Assembly (NCBI GenBank): GCA_950097015.1 | Contig: CATNEN010000039.1 | Span: 18,903,501-18,967,500, forward strand | Length of the DNA stretch: 64,000 nucleotides | Origin: Macrostomum hystrix | Lineage: Eukaryota > Platyhelminthes > Macrostomidae | Direction of reading: 5' to 3' | Shown here: positions 1-9,762 of the stretch, one piece after another | How positions within the stretch are numbered: the first letter of the stretch is position 1 | How the letters are laid out: every line of letters begins with the position of its first letter | The notes under the pieces: model-generated | What the model was told of the DNA's origin: nothing | The model's database searches: none | Seen by the model: only the letters and a program-made list of their open reading frames with translations | Position numbers and translations under genes: made by a program

Positions 1-1
1 T

Positions 2-3000
2 ATTCGACGCAATGGTCTTGTAGGGCTAGCGAGGCCACTGAAGGCCGACGAACTGGAATACCTACCAGAGCTAGAGGAGACGCCGGTCAGGCAGGTTCAG
101 GCAGAAGGGCTGGAGAGCGATGAGGCATGGCTAGAGGAGGTGGAGATTTGTGAGAGGTTGACCGAGGAGCAGAGGCATCGGGTTAAGGAGATGTTGAGAG
201 AGTGCCGCGAGGCATTCGCAATGCATCCCCTGGACCATGGTGTCACTGACTTAGTCACTCATGAGATCATTGTGACAGATCCCACTCCAGTTCGCATTCC
301 ACCGAGGAGGATCCCGCCTCACTTGATGGAACAGTTGGACAAGATGCTGGATGAGATGTTGGCGAAAGGCATCATCAAGCCGACATTCTCCAGCTACAAC
401 ACGCCTCTCCTGATTGTCCCTAAGAAAGACAAGACTATCAGGATTGTCTTAGACTATCGCGAGTTGAATAGCCGCTGCCTGAAGCACGTCTATCCGCTGC
501 CAGACATTCAGCAGACCTTTGAGCATTTGAGAGGGGCGCAGTACTATTCCGCCCTCGATCTTGCACAAGGTTTCTGGCAGATCCCGCTGAGAGAGCAGGA
601 TAGACACCTGACCGCGTTCTCGGTTCACCACAGAGGTCAGTTTGAGTTTACTGTGTTGCCGATGGGCATGACGGATTCGGCAGGGTCTTTTCAGCGCTGT
701 ATCAACAAGCTGCTGGAGGGGCTGACGCCAAAGGTAGCGTTGGGGTATATCGATGATATACTCGTCCACTCGCCTACCTTTGACGACCATTTGGAGCATC
801 TGAGGATGATGCTGACGCGAATCCGTGAAGCCCAGTTCAAGCTGAAGCCGAAGAAGTGCCACCTGTTCAAGAGGGAGCTGCACTACTTAGGCCATGTGGT
901 GACACCAGAAGGCATCCTGACGAACGAGGATAAGATCGCCGAGCTCAGAGGCTGGCCGACACCTCGAAGCGCCAAAGAATTGCGCAGCTTCTTGGGGTTG
1001 GCACAGTACTACAAGAAGTTCGTCCGCAATTACTCAGGGATTGCAGCACCATTGCACGAGCTCACTAAGCGGGACGTTACCAGCTTGAAGGGTCTGTGGA
1101 AGACAGAGCATGAGAGAGCCTTTCAGGGATTGAAGGATGCGTTGTGCTCAACGGAGGTACTGGCGTACCCGGAGTACACCTCTGACCCGAAGGTGACTTT
1201 CGTCCTGGACACAGATGCCTCTGATGACCGCATAGGGGCTTGTTTGAATCAGCTGCAGTCTGATGGAGTAGAAAGGCCTGTTGGCTACTACAGCCGGAAG
1301 CTGCGAGGGCCGGAGACCCGCTACACTACGACCCGCAAAGAATTGCTGGCAGTCGTAGATGCGATGCGGCATTTCCGGTACTTCCTGGTTGGCAAGAAGT
1401 TTGTTGTCCGGTCCGATCACAAGGCCCTGTTGTGGCTCATGCATCAGACCGAGGCGACAGGCATCTTAGGCCGTTGGGTTGAGAGAATGAGTGAGTTTGA
1501 CTTCACCATTGTTCATCGTCCTGGAAAGTCTCACCAAAATGCTGACTCGATGTCGAGAAAGCCGGATAGCCCGGTGAATTGTTCTTTTGGGGTGGTGACA
1601 CCCCACAACCAGTTCGGTGCGAGTGCTTGCACCCGCCAATTTTCGAGTCAGCTGGAGGAGGGACAGGAAAGGGACAATAAACAGGTTGAAGTCAACGAAG
1701 TCGCAGAGCCACTGCGAGCTGTGAAACCCAAGGCTCAAGGTGTCATTGACGGCCGACCAGGATGGGAAGCAGCTGTGTCTGAAGGACTGGTGGAAGAGCC
1801 GGTCCTGGAGCCTGTCGAGGTGCGCCAAGATAAGGCGGTGCTGCAAGGGTGTCAGGAAGACACGACCGCAGGCCAGCCTGTGAGGCGGGAAGCACCTGTC
1901 AACGGGGCCCCGCAGTCAGCTCGTTGCAGCCAGTTCTGCCTGCAGACTGTGGACGCCGCCGTGCAGACGGTAGCTACTGAAGGTAGCTGGAGCCAGGGAG
2001 CCACAAGGGAGGAGCACTGGGTGCGGGGCTGTGATGCCAAGGCACAGGTGCAAACTCAGGTGGTGGCGGAAGGCTCAGAGGTGAAGGAGAAGGTGCCCGC
2101 TCGTTGCAGCCAGTCCTGCCTGCAGGCGCCAGATCCGGAACCTCTGGTGTGTCCGGAGACAGAGGAGGAGGTGTCCGCTCGTTGCAGCCAGTCCTGCCTG
2201 CAGACGCCAAACCCTGCTGTCGAGGAGTTCTCAGAAACAGGGGAGAAGTCGCTGGCTCGTTGCAGCCAGTCCTGCCTGCGAGCGACTGATCCCGCTGTGT
2301 CAAGGTCCTCGGGTCAGGAAGATCAGCAGTTAGCTCGTTGCAGCCAGTCCTGCCTGCCGACTGTTGGTCTCTCCGTGGGACAGGGAGCAGAGGTGGAGGG
2401 GAGTTGTCAGACTCGTTGCGACCAGTCTCGCCTGTCAAGGACACCCCCTGCTGCCAGGGCTCCTGGGTCCAAGGACAAGGAGGACAAGGACATTGGAGAG
2501 CTGCCTCCGGTAAGAGCAGTGGTGACAGAGTTCCTGAGGGTGCCGGTTAGCCAGGTCGAGTTGCTAGAAGCTCAGCACCAAGATCCGGCAATCCGATACC
2601 TGACGGAACTGAAGCTGTCAGGAAAGGACAAGCCCAGGTTCGATCAGCGACTCCAGATGCCGAAAGAGGTCAGAGACCTCCTGGGTGCATTTGAGGAGCT
2701 GGAGGTGCGCGACGGGTTGCTGGTCATAGACTTTGATGACAACCGGCCGCCGCGACCGGTGCTACCGAAAGCATTAGACTCGCGCGTCTTTGAGGCCTTG
2801 CATGATTCGCCCTTGGCGGGTCATCTTGGCCAGTCCAAGACGGTGCAGAGAGTGAGAGACAGGTTCTGGAGACCCGGTCTCTGGTCGGAGGCGACGGGGT
2901 ACGTGGCACGTTGCAGGACATGCCTGGAGAGCAAGACAAGGCGGAAGGAGATAGTCCCACCGCAGAGCTATCCAGTGTGTGAGGTTTTGGGAAGGGTGCA

Positions 3001-4354
3001 CGCCGACGTAATCGGGCCTTTGTCTCAACCAAGTGCCCGAGGACATCGGTACATCCTCACCCTGTGTGATGCAACATCGAAGTACCCGTTTGCCTACCCG
3101 ATGCGAAACCAGAAGACGAAAACCATGATCAAACTGCTGCTGGATAGGTTCATTCCCGAGTACGGTGCACCAGCCTGGCTGCACACGGACCAGGGGACGA
3201 ACTTCATGAGTGCAGAGTTTGAGGACTTCTGCAAGCTGTATGGCATCCGCCATACGCACACGTGTCCCTATAACCCGGCCAGCAATGGCCAGGTCGAAAA
3301 CCTGAATCGCCAAATCAAGTCAGTGCTCACGTGCTTGTTGGAAAAAGATCACAAGGATTGGGACCTGATGCTGCCCGCGTGCTTAATCGCGTTGCGCACC
3401 AGTGTCCACCCTGTGACCGGGTACACGCCGTACTTCCTGGTCTTCGGACGGGAGTACCGGCTGCCCGTAGACAACACGTTGACTGCGCTGGCCGAATACG
3501 CAGACCTGCCAGATTATCTCCGACATTTCCAGGAGCGCATAGACCAGGCGGTCAATTGTGCCCGGGACAAGCTCGAGAGGTACCAGGTGCTGCGAGAAGA
3601 ACACTACCAAGAAAGACCGCAGGCGAGACCACTCCGCCCAGGCCAGCTGGTCCTGCTCAACAACCCGGTGATCGAATCCGGCGAGATCAGCAAATTCCAT
3701 CGGCCTAGACAATCGGTCTACGTAGTGCTCGAGTGTAAGGGCGAAACGGTGTACAAGATCAGGCGACACGGCAACACCAGGAAGGCCAGGAAGCAGGTGC
3801 TGGTAGTCCACCGGCGCAACCTGCTCCCGGTACCGGCCTCAATATGCGACAGGACGGAAGAGGCGAACCCGGCACGGCGGAAGCTCGGAAGGCCACCCAA
3901 GGGTAGCCCTCCAGTAGCTGACGCGGCCGGTGAGCCTGCCGACAGCGACGACGACGACGACGACGACGACGAGATCGGCCTGTGGAGCGCTCGAAGGTGG
4001 CACCTGCGACCACGAGTTGTTTCCAAGCCGAATCTCCACGAACCGGCCGGTCCAGAGATCTGCAACGGAGAAGAGGCGGGGGAGGCGTATGGTGATGTGG
4101 TTGTCCTGCCGTCGGACAGTCCGTTGCCCTCTCCAACCCTGTCCCCTATCCCATCCTCTGTGCACGGGGAAGTTGCAGAAAGTGTTAGGGCCGAAGATGT
4201 AGGTGAGGCTGCTCAGGTAGGTGGAGCTAGGGATCAGGAGCCGCAGCAGAGGCCGCAAAGAGTTAGGCGAGAGCCGGAAAGGCTGCAGGTCGATCCTAGC
4301 AGGAAATCCTATTTCATCAGAGCAATGTATGGCCTACCTACGATGTTTCAGTGA
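2..4354 (+). CDS. Gypsy pol polyprotein (RT, RNase H, integrase), N-terminally incomplete
   Basis: This polyprotein copies and inserts the element. The frame is open through base 2; the GTG at 140 is not a credible start. RT covers about 290-1100, with the active site Y-I-D-D at 746-757. RNase H is near 1195-1560 (motif DTDASD). A long non-catalytic insert occupies about 1570-2520 and holds six copies of a motif like RCSQSCLQ, the sixth diverged. The integrase HHCC zinc module is near 2790-2930, followed by the DD35E core: D at HADVIG near 3000, D at HTDQGTNF near 3185, and E at NGQVENLN near 3297. A GPY/F-like region follows (LRPGQLVLL, near 3630). The C-terminus has an eight-Asp run near 3946-3970. 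No chromodomain is recognisable. All catalytic residues I can check are present. Confidence 0.93.
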   Translation: MRRNGLVGLARPLKADELEYLPELEETPVRQVQAEGLESDEAWLEEVEICERLTEEQRHRVKEMLRECREAFAMHPLDHGVTDLVTHEIIVTDPTPVRIPPRRIPPHLMEQLDKMLDEMLAKGIIKPTFSSYNTPLLIVPKKDKTIRIVLDYRELNSRCLKHVYPLPDIQQTFEHLRGAQYYSALDLAQGFWQIPLREQDRHLTAFSVHHRGQFEFTVLPMGMTDSAGSFQRCINKLLEGLTPKVALGYIDDILVHSPTFDDHLEHLRMMLTRIREAQFKLKPKKCHLFKRELHYLGHVVTPEGILTNEDKIAELRGWPTPRSAKELRSFLGLAQYYKKFVRNYSGIAAPLHELTKRDVTSLKGLWKTEHERAFQGLKDALCSTEVLAYPEYTSDPKVTFVLDTDASDDRIGACLNQLQSDGVERPVGYYSRKLRGPETRYTTTRKELLAVVDAMRHFRYFLVGKKFVVRSDHKALLWLMHQTEATGILGRWVERMSEFDFTIVHRPGKSHQNADSMSRKPDSPVNCSFGVVTPHNQFGASACTRQFSSQLEEGQERDNKQVEVNEVAEPLRAVKPKAQGVIDGRPGWEAAVSEGLVEEPVLEPVEVRQDKAVLQGCQEDTTAGQPVRREAPVNGAPQSARCSQFCLQTVDAAVQTVATEGSWSQGATREEHWVRGCDAKAQVQTQVVAEGSEVKEKVPARCSQSCLQAPDPEPLVCPETEEEVSARCSQSCLQTPNPAVEEFSETGEKSLARCSQSCLRATDPAVSRSSGQEDQQLARCSQSCLPTVGLSVGQGAEVEGSCQTRCDQSRLSRTPPAARAPGSKDKEDKDIGELPPVRAVVTEFLRVPVSQVELLEAQHQDPAIRYLTELKLSGKDKPRFDQRLQMPKEVRDLLGAFEELEVRDGLLVIDFDDNRPPRPVLPKALDSRVFEALHDSPLAGHLGQSKTVQRVRDRFWRPGLWSEATGYVARCRTCLESKTRRKEIVPPQSYPVCEVLGRVHADVIGPLSQPSARGHRYILTLCDATSKYPFAYPMRNQKTKTMIKLLLDRFIPEYGAPAWLHTDQGTNFMSAEFEDFCKLYGIRHTHTCPYNPASNGQVENLNRQIKSVLTCLLEKDHKDWDLMLPACLIALRTSVHPVTGYTPYFLVFGREYRLPVDNTLTALAEYADLPDYLRHFQERIDQAVNCARDKLERYQVLREEHYQERPQARPLRPGQLVLLNNPVIESGEISKFHRPRQSVYVVLECKGETVYKIRRHGNTRKARKQVLVVHRRNLLPVPASICDRTEEANPARRKLGRPPKGSPPVADAAGEPADSDDDDDDDDEIGLWSARRWHLRPRVVSKPNLHEPAGPEICNGEEAGEAYGDVVVLPSDSPLPSPTLSPIPSSVHGEVAESVRAEDVGEAAQVGGARDQEPQQRPQRVRREPERLQVDPSRKSYFIRAMYGLPTMFQ
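1915..2450 (+). repeat. Cys-rich coding repeats inside pol (RCSQSCLQ units)
   Basis: Six spaced copies of a short coding repeat of the form A-R-C-S-Q-S-C-L-Q begin near 1918, 2098, 2176, 2251, 2332 and 2410. They are separated by about 25-60 residues of acidic, low-complexity linker. The last copy is diverged (TRCDQSRLS). The DNA of the repeats is nearly identical, which points to recent tandem duplication, yet the reading frame is kept throughout. The block sits between RNase H and integrase, where Gypsy elements normally have only a short connection. Function is unknown; paired Cys could bind metal or form disulfides. Confidence 0.8.
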
Positions 4355-4430
4355 TCTCCTGTCCGAATCTGCTCGGAGAAGACGCCTCAGAGAGATAGAA
4401 TAAGAAGTAGCGAAAGCAAAAAGAGAAAAG

Positions 4431-5336
4431 ATGGAGAACAAAGAAAATGATGCGCCAGAAGGAAGACAGCCGACGCGTCCCCGCCTGATGGGCAGCGTCC
4501 GCAGAGTGGGTGCGCCGTTAGAGGTAAGAATAGAGATTTTAAGGGGTCAATTTGGCAGAGGTGCGCCCTTTCCACTGGGTCAGCGCCCGCCGGATTGGCA
4601 CAAAAAGTTCATGCCCTCACTCCCCCGTTCGCAGCAGTTACTCAAGCGACCGGCTAGTGAGGCAGGAAATGCGCCACCCAAAAAGAAATGTAAAGCGGTG
4701 CAAGTGGCTCCTACCACGACAGAGGCCAGCGTCCAGGTACGGAGGCCTGTCTCTAGCTCCAGCAGTAGTGGGTCAAACGAGGCCCAGGTTGACCCACAAG
4801 AAGATCTGTGGGCAGCGCTACTAGAGGGCATGCCCTCAGAAGATGAAGGGTTATCCGACCCGGATTCGCCTGAGGAGTTGCCAGTAGCCGAAGGGCCAGC
4901 AGCACCGCCACCACAGCTATGGCTGCCACCCCAGGCCTCAACCTCTAGTGATAGCCAAGGGGAGGCGGAGGCAGGTGTCAGGCCGAGAAGACGGCGGGGC
5001 GGCGCCCAACGCCGAAGGCAGCGACGGGCACAGTGGGGTCTGCGGACACCAGCTCGGCAGCACGCTGTCTTCGAGGTAGCACAGGCTTTGGCGAGGGCGG
5101 CACGAGGCGAACAGGACTACGGGTGGCCGGCAGAGGTCCACCAAGCCTTCGCCAGTGAAGACAAGGCCACACGCAGAGAGATGGCCCACGAAGCGGCAGC
5201 CAGGGCCGAAGTATTGGTCGGCGGACCGGCGATGGCGCCGCACTTGCTACTAGCACGCTTCGGGCAAGTGGCGATCGAACTAGTGGAAGAATGGTGGCTG
5301 CCAGAAGCCCTGATGAGGATGGCCCAAGCTCCGTGA
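4431..5336 (+). CDS. Accessory ORF of the Gypsy element, unknown basic/acidic protein
   Basis: This 301-residue ORF starts at an ATG 77 bases after the pol stop and runs in the same direction. I do not recognise a family. It has no signal peptide or membrane helix, so it does not look like an envelope protein. Visible features are a nuclear-localisation-like PPKKKCK near residue 84, a Ser run near 106, an acidic stretch (SEDEGLSDPDSPEE) near 135-150, and an Arg-rich segment (RPRRRRGGAQRRRQRR) near 184-200. The C-terminal 90 residues are Ala/Glu-rich and probably helical. The layout suggests a nuclear nucleic-acid-binding or trafficking role, which is inference. Its frame is intact and its codon use matches pol, so it is probably expressed. 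Confidence 0.6.
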   Translation: MENKENDAPEGRQPTRPRLMGSVRRVGAPLEVRIEILRGQFGRGAPFPLGQRPPDWHKKFMPSLPRSQQLLKRPASEAGNAPPKKKCKAVQVAPTTTEASVQVRRPVSSSSSSGSNEAQVDPQEDLWAALLEGMPSEDEGLSDPDSPEELPVAEGPAAPPPQLWLPPQASTSSDSQGEAEAGVRPRRRRGGAQRRRQRRAQWGLRTPARQHAVFEVAQALARAARGEQDYGWPAEVHQAFASEDKATRREMAHEAAARAEVLVGGPAMAPHLLLARFGQVAIELVEEWWLPEALMRMAQAP

Positions 5337-6420
5337 ACCAAATTCGGGCGACCTGACCTGTGGGTTTGATATTTTATCCAGGTTATAAGACAAGAGCATC
5401 ATTGTTATCCAGATCATGGATCTCGTTGAAGTAGTGAAAACACAATCTACTGTTTGTTATGCGATTCCTTATTGCCAGCTGTTTTTTATTTTCTGCTCAA
5501 GTGCTCATGTCTTAGCTGCAAGGTTGTTTGTACACTGGTGCGCATGGTAACTTCTTTTTTGTGCGCCTTCGCGACATTGTGACAAGATTTCGGTGTTATG
5601 TGTGCTCCACTTTGTAGCTACTATGCTGGTTATTAGTTATAGTTGTTTCTTTTAATTTGGTGCGCCATGATGGATGGAATAAATATAAAGTGCTTACCTG
5701 ATTTTGGTTTAAGTGCGGCTGACGGCCAGCCGGTGTTGACCGTCATCCTTTAGCTGGAGGAGAATGATGTGCTGTAGACTGCTGAGCAGCCTCCAGGCAA
5801 TCTGTGAGTCAGGCTGTTCTAGGTCTGTGGGAGGGCTAGGGTTGGTAGTTAGTGTTTCCCGTGCACTGTCACTTCCGCTCGCCACCCCCCTCCTCTCGCG
5901 TTCTCTCGTTCCAGCTCTGTCTGCGCACTGAGTCACATTGCACACCATGGTGCAATCGCTTAAGTTCGGAAGAAGACTGGCATAACAACGCTCAAATGCT
6001 CCTACTATAAGTAGAGCACAGTCCGACGAATCCTTGAGATGGTGTTGTTATCATGGTAGCACGACTTCTGTACGAATATGCACGTTTCTTGTCTCCAGTC
6101 TTCATGCCGCTCGGAACAGTTTGTGATTACTTTCTGTGTCCATTCTTTTGGCTCTCTAAAGATCTTAGACGATTCTTGTTGGTCTAGGTCACACACTGCA
6201 TTTAGAAGCTTGGTGTGTCACCCGATCTAGCATAAGATCTGTGAGTTTAGCTAGAACGTGGACTAGGTAGAAGAAGTCCCGAGAGAACTTAGCTGTCTAA
6301 GCCTGACTACCGGATTGTTCCTCTGCTAGGAAGCATCTGAGTGTGAGGCCGGATACTCTCTCTCTCGGAATCTAGTTCCTGTCTTGGTTATTTGCCAATT
6401 GTGTGTGCCACGCTACCACA
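5337..6420 (+). other. 3' region of the Gypsy element, probable 3' LTR
   Basis: No gene is visible. A polyadenylation signal AATAAA lies at about 5680. A purine-rich stretch (ggaggagaatga, near 5757) could be the polypurine tract, with an LTR running from about 5769 to the ACA at about 6420, but this is a guess because the 5' LTR is outside the window. The hexamer TGCGCC recurs here (5562, 5661) and in the preceding ORF. Confidence 0.3.
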
Positions 6421-6424
6421 GGTA

Positions 6425-6945
6425 CAACAATAATATAATAGAATAAGAATAGAATAGAATGTAATAGAATAGAATAGAGTAGAATAGAAAAGAATAGAAT
6501 AGAATATAATAGATTAGAATAGAATAGAAATAGAAATAGAAAAGACTAGAATGGAATAGAATAGAATAGAATGGGATTGAATATAATATAATAGAATAGA
6601 ATAGAATAGAATCGAATAGAATAGAATAGAATGGAATAGAATGTAATATAATATAATAGGCTAGAATAGAGTAGAATAGAAAATAAAAGAAATTAATAGA
6701 ATAGAAATAGAATAGAATAGAATAGAATCGAATCGAATAGAATATAATAGAATAGAATAGAATAGAATAGAATCGAATAGAATAGAATAGAATGGAATAG
6801 AATAGAATAGAATGGAATAGAATGTAATATAATATAGTAGGCTAGAATAGAATAGAATAGAAATAGAATAGACTAGAATGGAATGGAATAGAATATAATA
6901 GAATAGAATAGAACAGAACAGAATATAATAGAATACAATAGATTA
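6425..6945. repeat. TAGAA pentanucleotide satellite
   Basis: About 520 bases are built almost wholly of imperfect TAGAA/ATAGA units with scattered substitutions (for example tcgaa, tggaa, tataa). No coding capacity. Confidence 0.95.
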
Positions 6946-7761
6946 ATCGAAGTGCGTTGAAGCAGTAACGTCAACTTCAGCTACTTTAAGTAGAAACAAA
7001 TTATTTTTAGAAAGAAAACCTAAAAAATAAATCTTGCCTAAGTAGGGCTTGCTTAACTGACAAATTTCATCGGTCGATTGCTAAATTTATTGCTAATAAC
7101 TCGATTGCTAAGTCTGCTTGACGCTTGACTACACCTGCACCTTCAGTTTGGTTTGCATGTCTTGCCCGATAGAGACTCTGTTTATTTCGTTTCTCCAAGC
7201 CCCATAACAACAGGAATGGTTCATAAACCTCTGCCCCACCTTGCCACTTAAAGGGGCTTAAGGAGGCAAGACTTTAGCTAAACAGAGCTGATATTAGCTG
7301 AAAAATTAAAGTGCTCTCTACTCGCCGTCTTATTCAAGCTTCTCAACTATCAGCTATCGGCACTGAGCATAGCGATGAGAAATGAGCTACCGCTCAACCT
7401 GAAGTCTGACTTGTAAACTTTCCATTGCAGCTCTCTGCGCTCAGCAACCAACTCCCTCTTGTGCATGCCGTCCCCGAAAATCTACCTGTTCATTTAACTC
7501 TCTCTCCCTTTTCTTTCTACCATCTTAGGCTCATGGCGAATGAACACTTAAGAATGCTTAAGCGATGGGGTGGTGGCAGCCTAAACTATTGGCGTCATGG
7601 TTTCCAAGGCTTCCAAGGCGGTGGAAGGGAAAGACAGACAGAGGCTGAGACTGAGACTGATGTTTTTTGGCAGTATTAACAAACGATATTTGAGTTTGAG
7701 CAGACGTTAAGCAAGACCAGCTCAAACAAAGATTGATCTTTTGGGTGGCCAAGCAGAGAAC
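6946..7761. other. Intergenic spacer, no recognised gene
   Basis: AT-rich spacer between the pentanucleotide satellite and the TEY-repeat gene. Short open frames here lack codon bias and homology. It presumably holds the promoter of the downstream gene, but no clear TATA or other element stands out. Confidence 0.5.
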
Positions 7762-9762
7762 ATGGCCTCGGCAGCCTTTGACTACACGGTGCGGTCGACG
7801 CACAACAGCCTGCTAGAGACCTGCGACCCCCAGCGATACCAGCTCACCCAGCCGGTCTGCCAGCACCTGTCAGCCGTGGACAATGGGCTGCGGCATATGA
7901 AGCTGGACAATCATTTCTTGGAGCGTTCGCAGCTCTGGCGCCAGCGGGTGCCATGCGCCGAGGTCGCCGAGCATCGCGAGCGCAGCACGGACGCATTGCA
8001 GCGCGGCGAAGCCTTCCTACGGGACTACCGCGCCGCAATGTCGAAGGACTTCGCGTCCACCCTCACCGAGGGCCAGTCGGCTGCTAATCAATCGGCAGCT
8101 CTAGACGGCCTGCGTGGCTTCCGTCGCGAGTTCGATCCTAACGCCATGGTTGCGCACGATCGGGTGCAGCGTTTCTGCGACTGGGTCGGAGTGACCGACC
8201 GTTTCACCGGCTACCGGAACAACCTGACCCGGGGCTCCCGCGAGCCGTTGCGCTTCAATCCTCAGTGGCGTCGAGGTGACCCGGACCTGCCGAGTCTCAG
8301 CCACGCCAAGTTTGTCCCGGAAACTCTGGCAAACTGCGGGCCACCTCAGAGGTGAGATGAGGGAGTAGTAAGCAGTGATTGAGCCATGTATTTAGGACAA
8401 GGCTGAATAGAATGCAGGGGTCGGCAAACTCCGGCCCGCGGGCCAGATGCGGCCCTCACAGCTCCGAAATCCGGCCCGTTGCCCCTTCCGACACCTAAAA
8501 TATCCTGTTGCATCTTTCCCCTGTCTTATCTCTCCCGTGTCTCATCTCTCCCCTGTCTTATCTCTCCCCTGTCTCATCTATCCCCTGTCTCATCTCTCCC
8601 CTGTCTCATCTCTCCCGTGTCTCATCTCTTACATCTCTCATCTCTCCTGAGTCTCATCTCTCCCGTGTCTCATCTCTCCCGTGTGTCATCTCTCCCGTGT
8701 CTCATCTCTCCCGTGTGTCATCTCTCACGTGTCTCATCTCTCCCGTGTCTCATCTCTCCTGTGTCTTTTCCCTCCCCTGTCTCATCTCTACCGTGTCTCA
8801 TCTCTTACATCTCTCATCTCTCCTGAGTCTCATCTCTCCCCTGTCTTATCTCTCCCATCTCTCATCTCTCCCGTGTCTCATCTCTCTCGTGTCTTTTCCC
8901 TCCCCTGTCTCATCTCTCCCGTGTCTTATCTCTTATCTCTCCTGTGTCTTATCTCTCCTGTGTCTTATCTCTCCTGTGTCTTATCTCTCCTGTGTCTTAT
9001 CTCTCCTGTGTCTCATCTTCCCCTGTCACCTCTTCTCTGCCTCATCTCTCCCCTATTTCTCTCATATTTTTCAGTCAATGCGGCCCGCTGTCGTCGTACT
9101 AATTTAATAGCTAGGTAAACTGTAGCAATGCCGAGTTAAGTGTTTTGCAATTGTTACAGTGAAGTCGGGATTTGAACCCCCGACCTTCAAGTCTTGAGTC
9201 CTACACCCTAACCACTAGCCCACTAGCCTACAACCTCTTCCAAACTCGCACATACATAATTTCTTTCATCGATCTAATTAAAAATACTACCTTTCACACG
9301 ATACTAACCTATTTGATATTTCGTTCGTGTATGCAAGACCCTACTCAAAACCTTAACGAGTCTATTCGTGCAATAATCAAGCCTGCAATTCTACCCTGTC
9401 ATCGAAGGTTCAACCTGCGCCAGAAGTCGGCACCCCCGCCGAGCCGCAGACCCGGTGATCGTGTCGGCGCCTCCTACGAGCAGCAGCAGCAGCAGCAGCA
9501 GTGCACGCCACAGGAGCTGGCTGGAATCCCTACAAAGTTTCCCGGCTCCACAGAGTACAAGGATCGCTACCTGAGGCCGAAGACCGCCAACACGCGCTTC
9601 GATTACGTCATCAATCCGCAGCCGGACTTCTCCGTCATCGGCCGGCCGCTGCTGAAAGCGGAGCCGGAGCTGCGCAAGACCGAGTACGAGGATCGCTACC
9701 TGTGGCCCGACTCGCGCAATCTGCAGCCGACGCCGTGGAGCAGGACCGGCGGACGCCACTGA
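7762..9762 (+). CDS. Two-exon gene, TEY-x-DRYL repeat protein (possible axonemal/MDM1- or SAXO-like)
   Basis: Inferred exons are 7762-8351 and 9408-9762. The donor is AG|GTGAGA and the acceptor CGAAG|G, which joins AG+G into an Arg codon and keeps frame. The product is 314 residues. The ATG at 7762 is chosen because the frame upstream has only a TTG. The N-terminal 190 residues are polar and partly helical (FDYTV, FDPNAM, WVGVTDRFTGYR) and I do not recognise them. A polyGln run (residues 222-228) precedes two repeats, TEYKDRYL near 245 and TEYEDRYL near 288. Spaced T/S-E-Y-x-x-x-F/Y repeats occur in microtubule-binding MDM1 and in SAXO-type axonemal proteins; that is the only hint of function. 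The intron carries a hAT-type element and a tRNA-like sequence. Confidence 0.6.
8415..9100 (+). mobile_element. hAT-type non-autonomous element, copy 1, right end missing
   Basis: The left end CAGGGGTCGGCAAACT followed by the GGCCCGCGGGCC palindrome is nearly identical over about 100 bases to the intact element at 15923-16342. The interior is a 16-bp minisatellite of the type catctctcccgtgtct, far longer here (about 8515-9065) than in the other copy. The homologous right part (atgcggcccgctgtcgtc) is present near 9078, but the right terminal inverted repeat is lost. No transposase. It lies in the intron of the TEY-repeat gene. Confidence 0.75.
9161..9229 (-). repeat. tRNA-like sequence, probable SINE head
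   Basis: Read on the minus strand it has a B box GGGTTCAAATCCC and an A-box-like TAGTGGTTAGGGTG. The anticodon and acceptor stems do not pair properly, so this is a tRNA-derived SINE head or tRNA pseudogene, not a functional tRNA. It sits inside an intron. Confidence 0.55.

Larger units (their letters stand above)
1..5336 (+). mobile_element. Ty3/Gypsy LTR retrotransposon, 5' end outside the window
   Basis: This is the 3' two thirds of a Metaviridae-type retrotransposon. The pol frame is open from base 2, so gag, protease and the 5' LTR lie upstream of the window. Visible domain order is reverse transcriptase, RNase H, a Cys-rich repeat insert, integrase, then a separate 301-residue ORF. RT before integrase, with a zinc-binding HHCC module, places it in Ty3/Gypsy rather than Copia. 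The frame has no internal stop, so this copy looks young. The 3' LTR should lie between about 5340 and 6420, but its ends cannot be fixed without the 5' copy. Confidence 0.93.

Noticed and set aside
449..883. 144-codon minus-strand frame opposite RT
   Set aside because: Antisense shadow of the conserved RT domain; no independent signal.
3718..4258. Minus-strand frames opposite the pol C-terminus with poly-Ser or poly-Val
   Set aside because: Shadows of the coding Asp run in the GC-rich pol frame.
4431..5336. Envelope gene in the position after pol
   Set aside because: No signal peptide, membrane segment or cleavage site; composition is nuclear-type.
9161..9229. Functional tRNA gene
   Set aside because: A and B boxes are present but the anticodon and acceptor stems do not pair; read as a SINE head.
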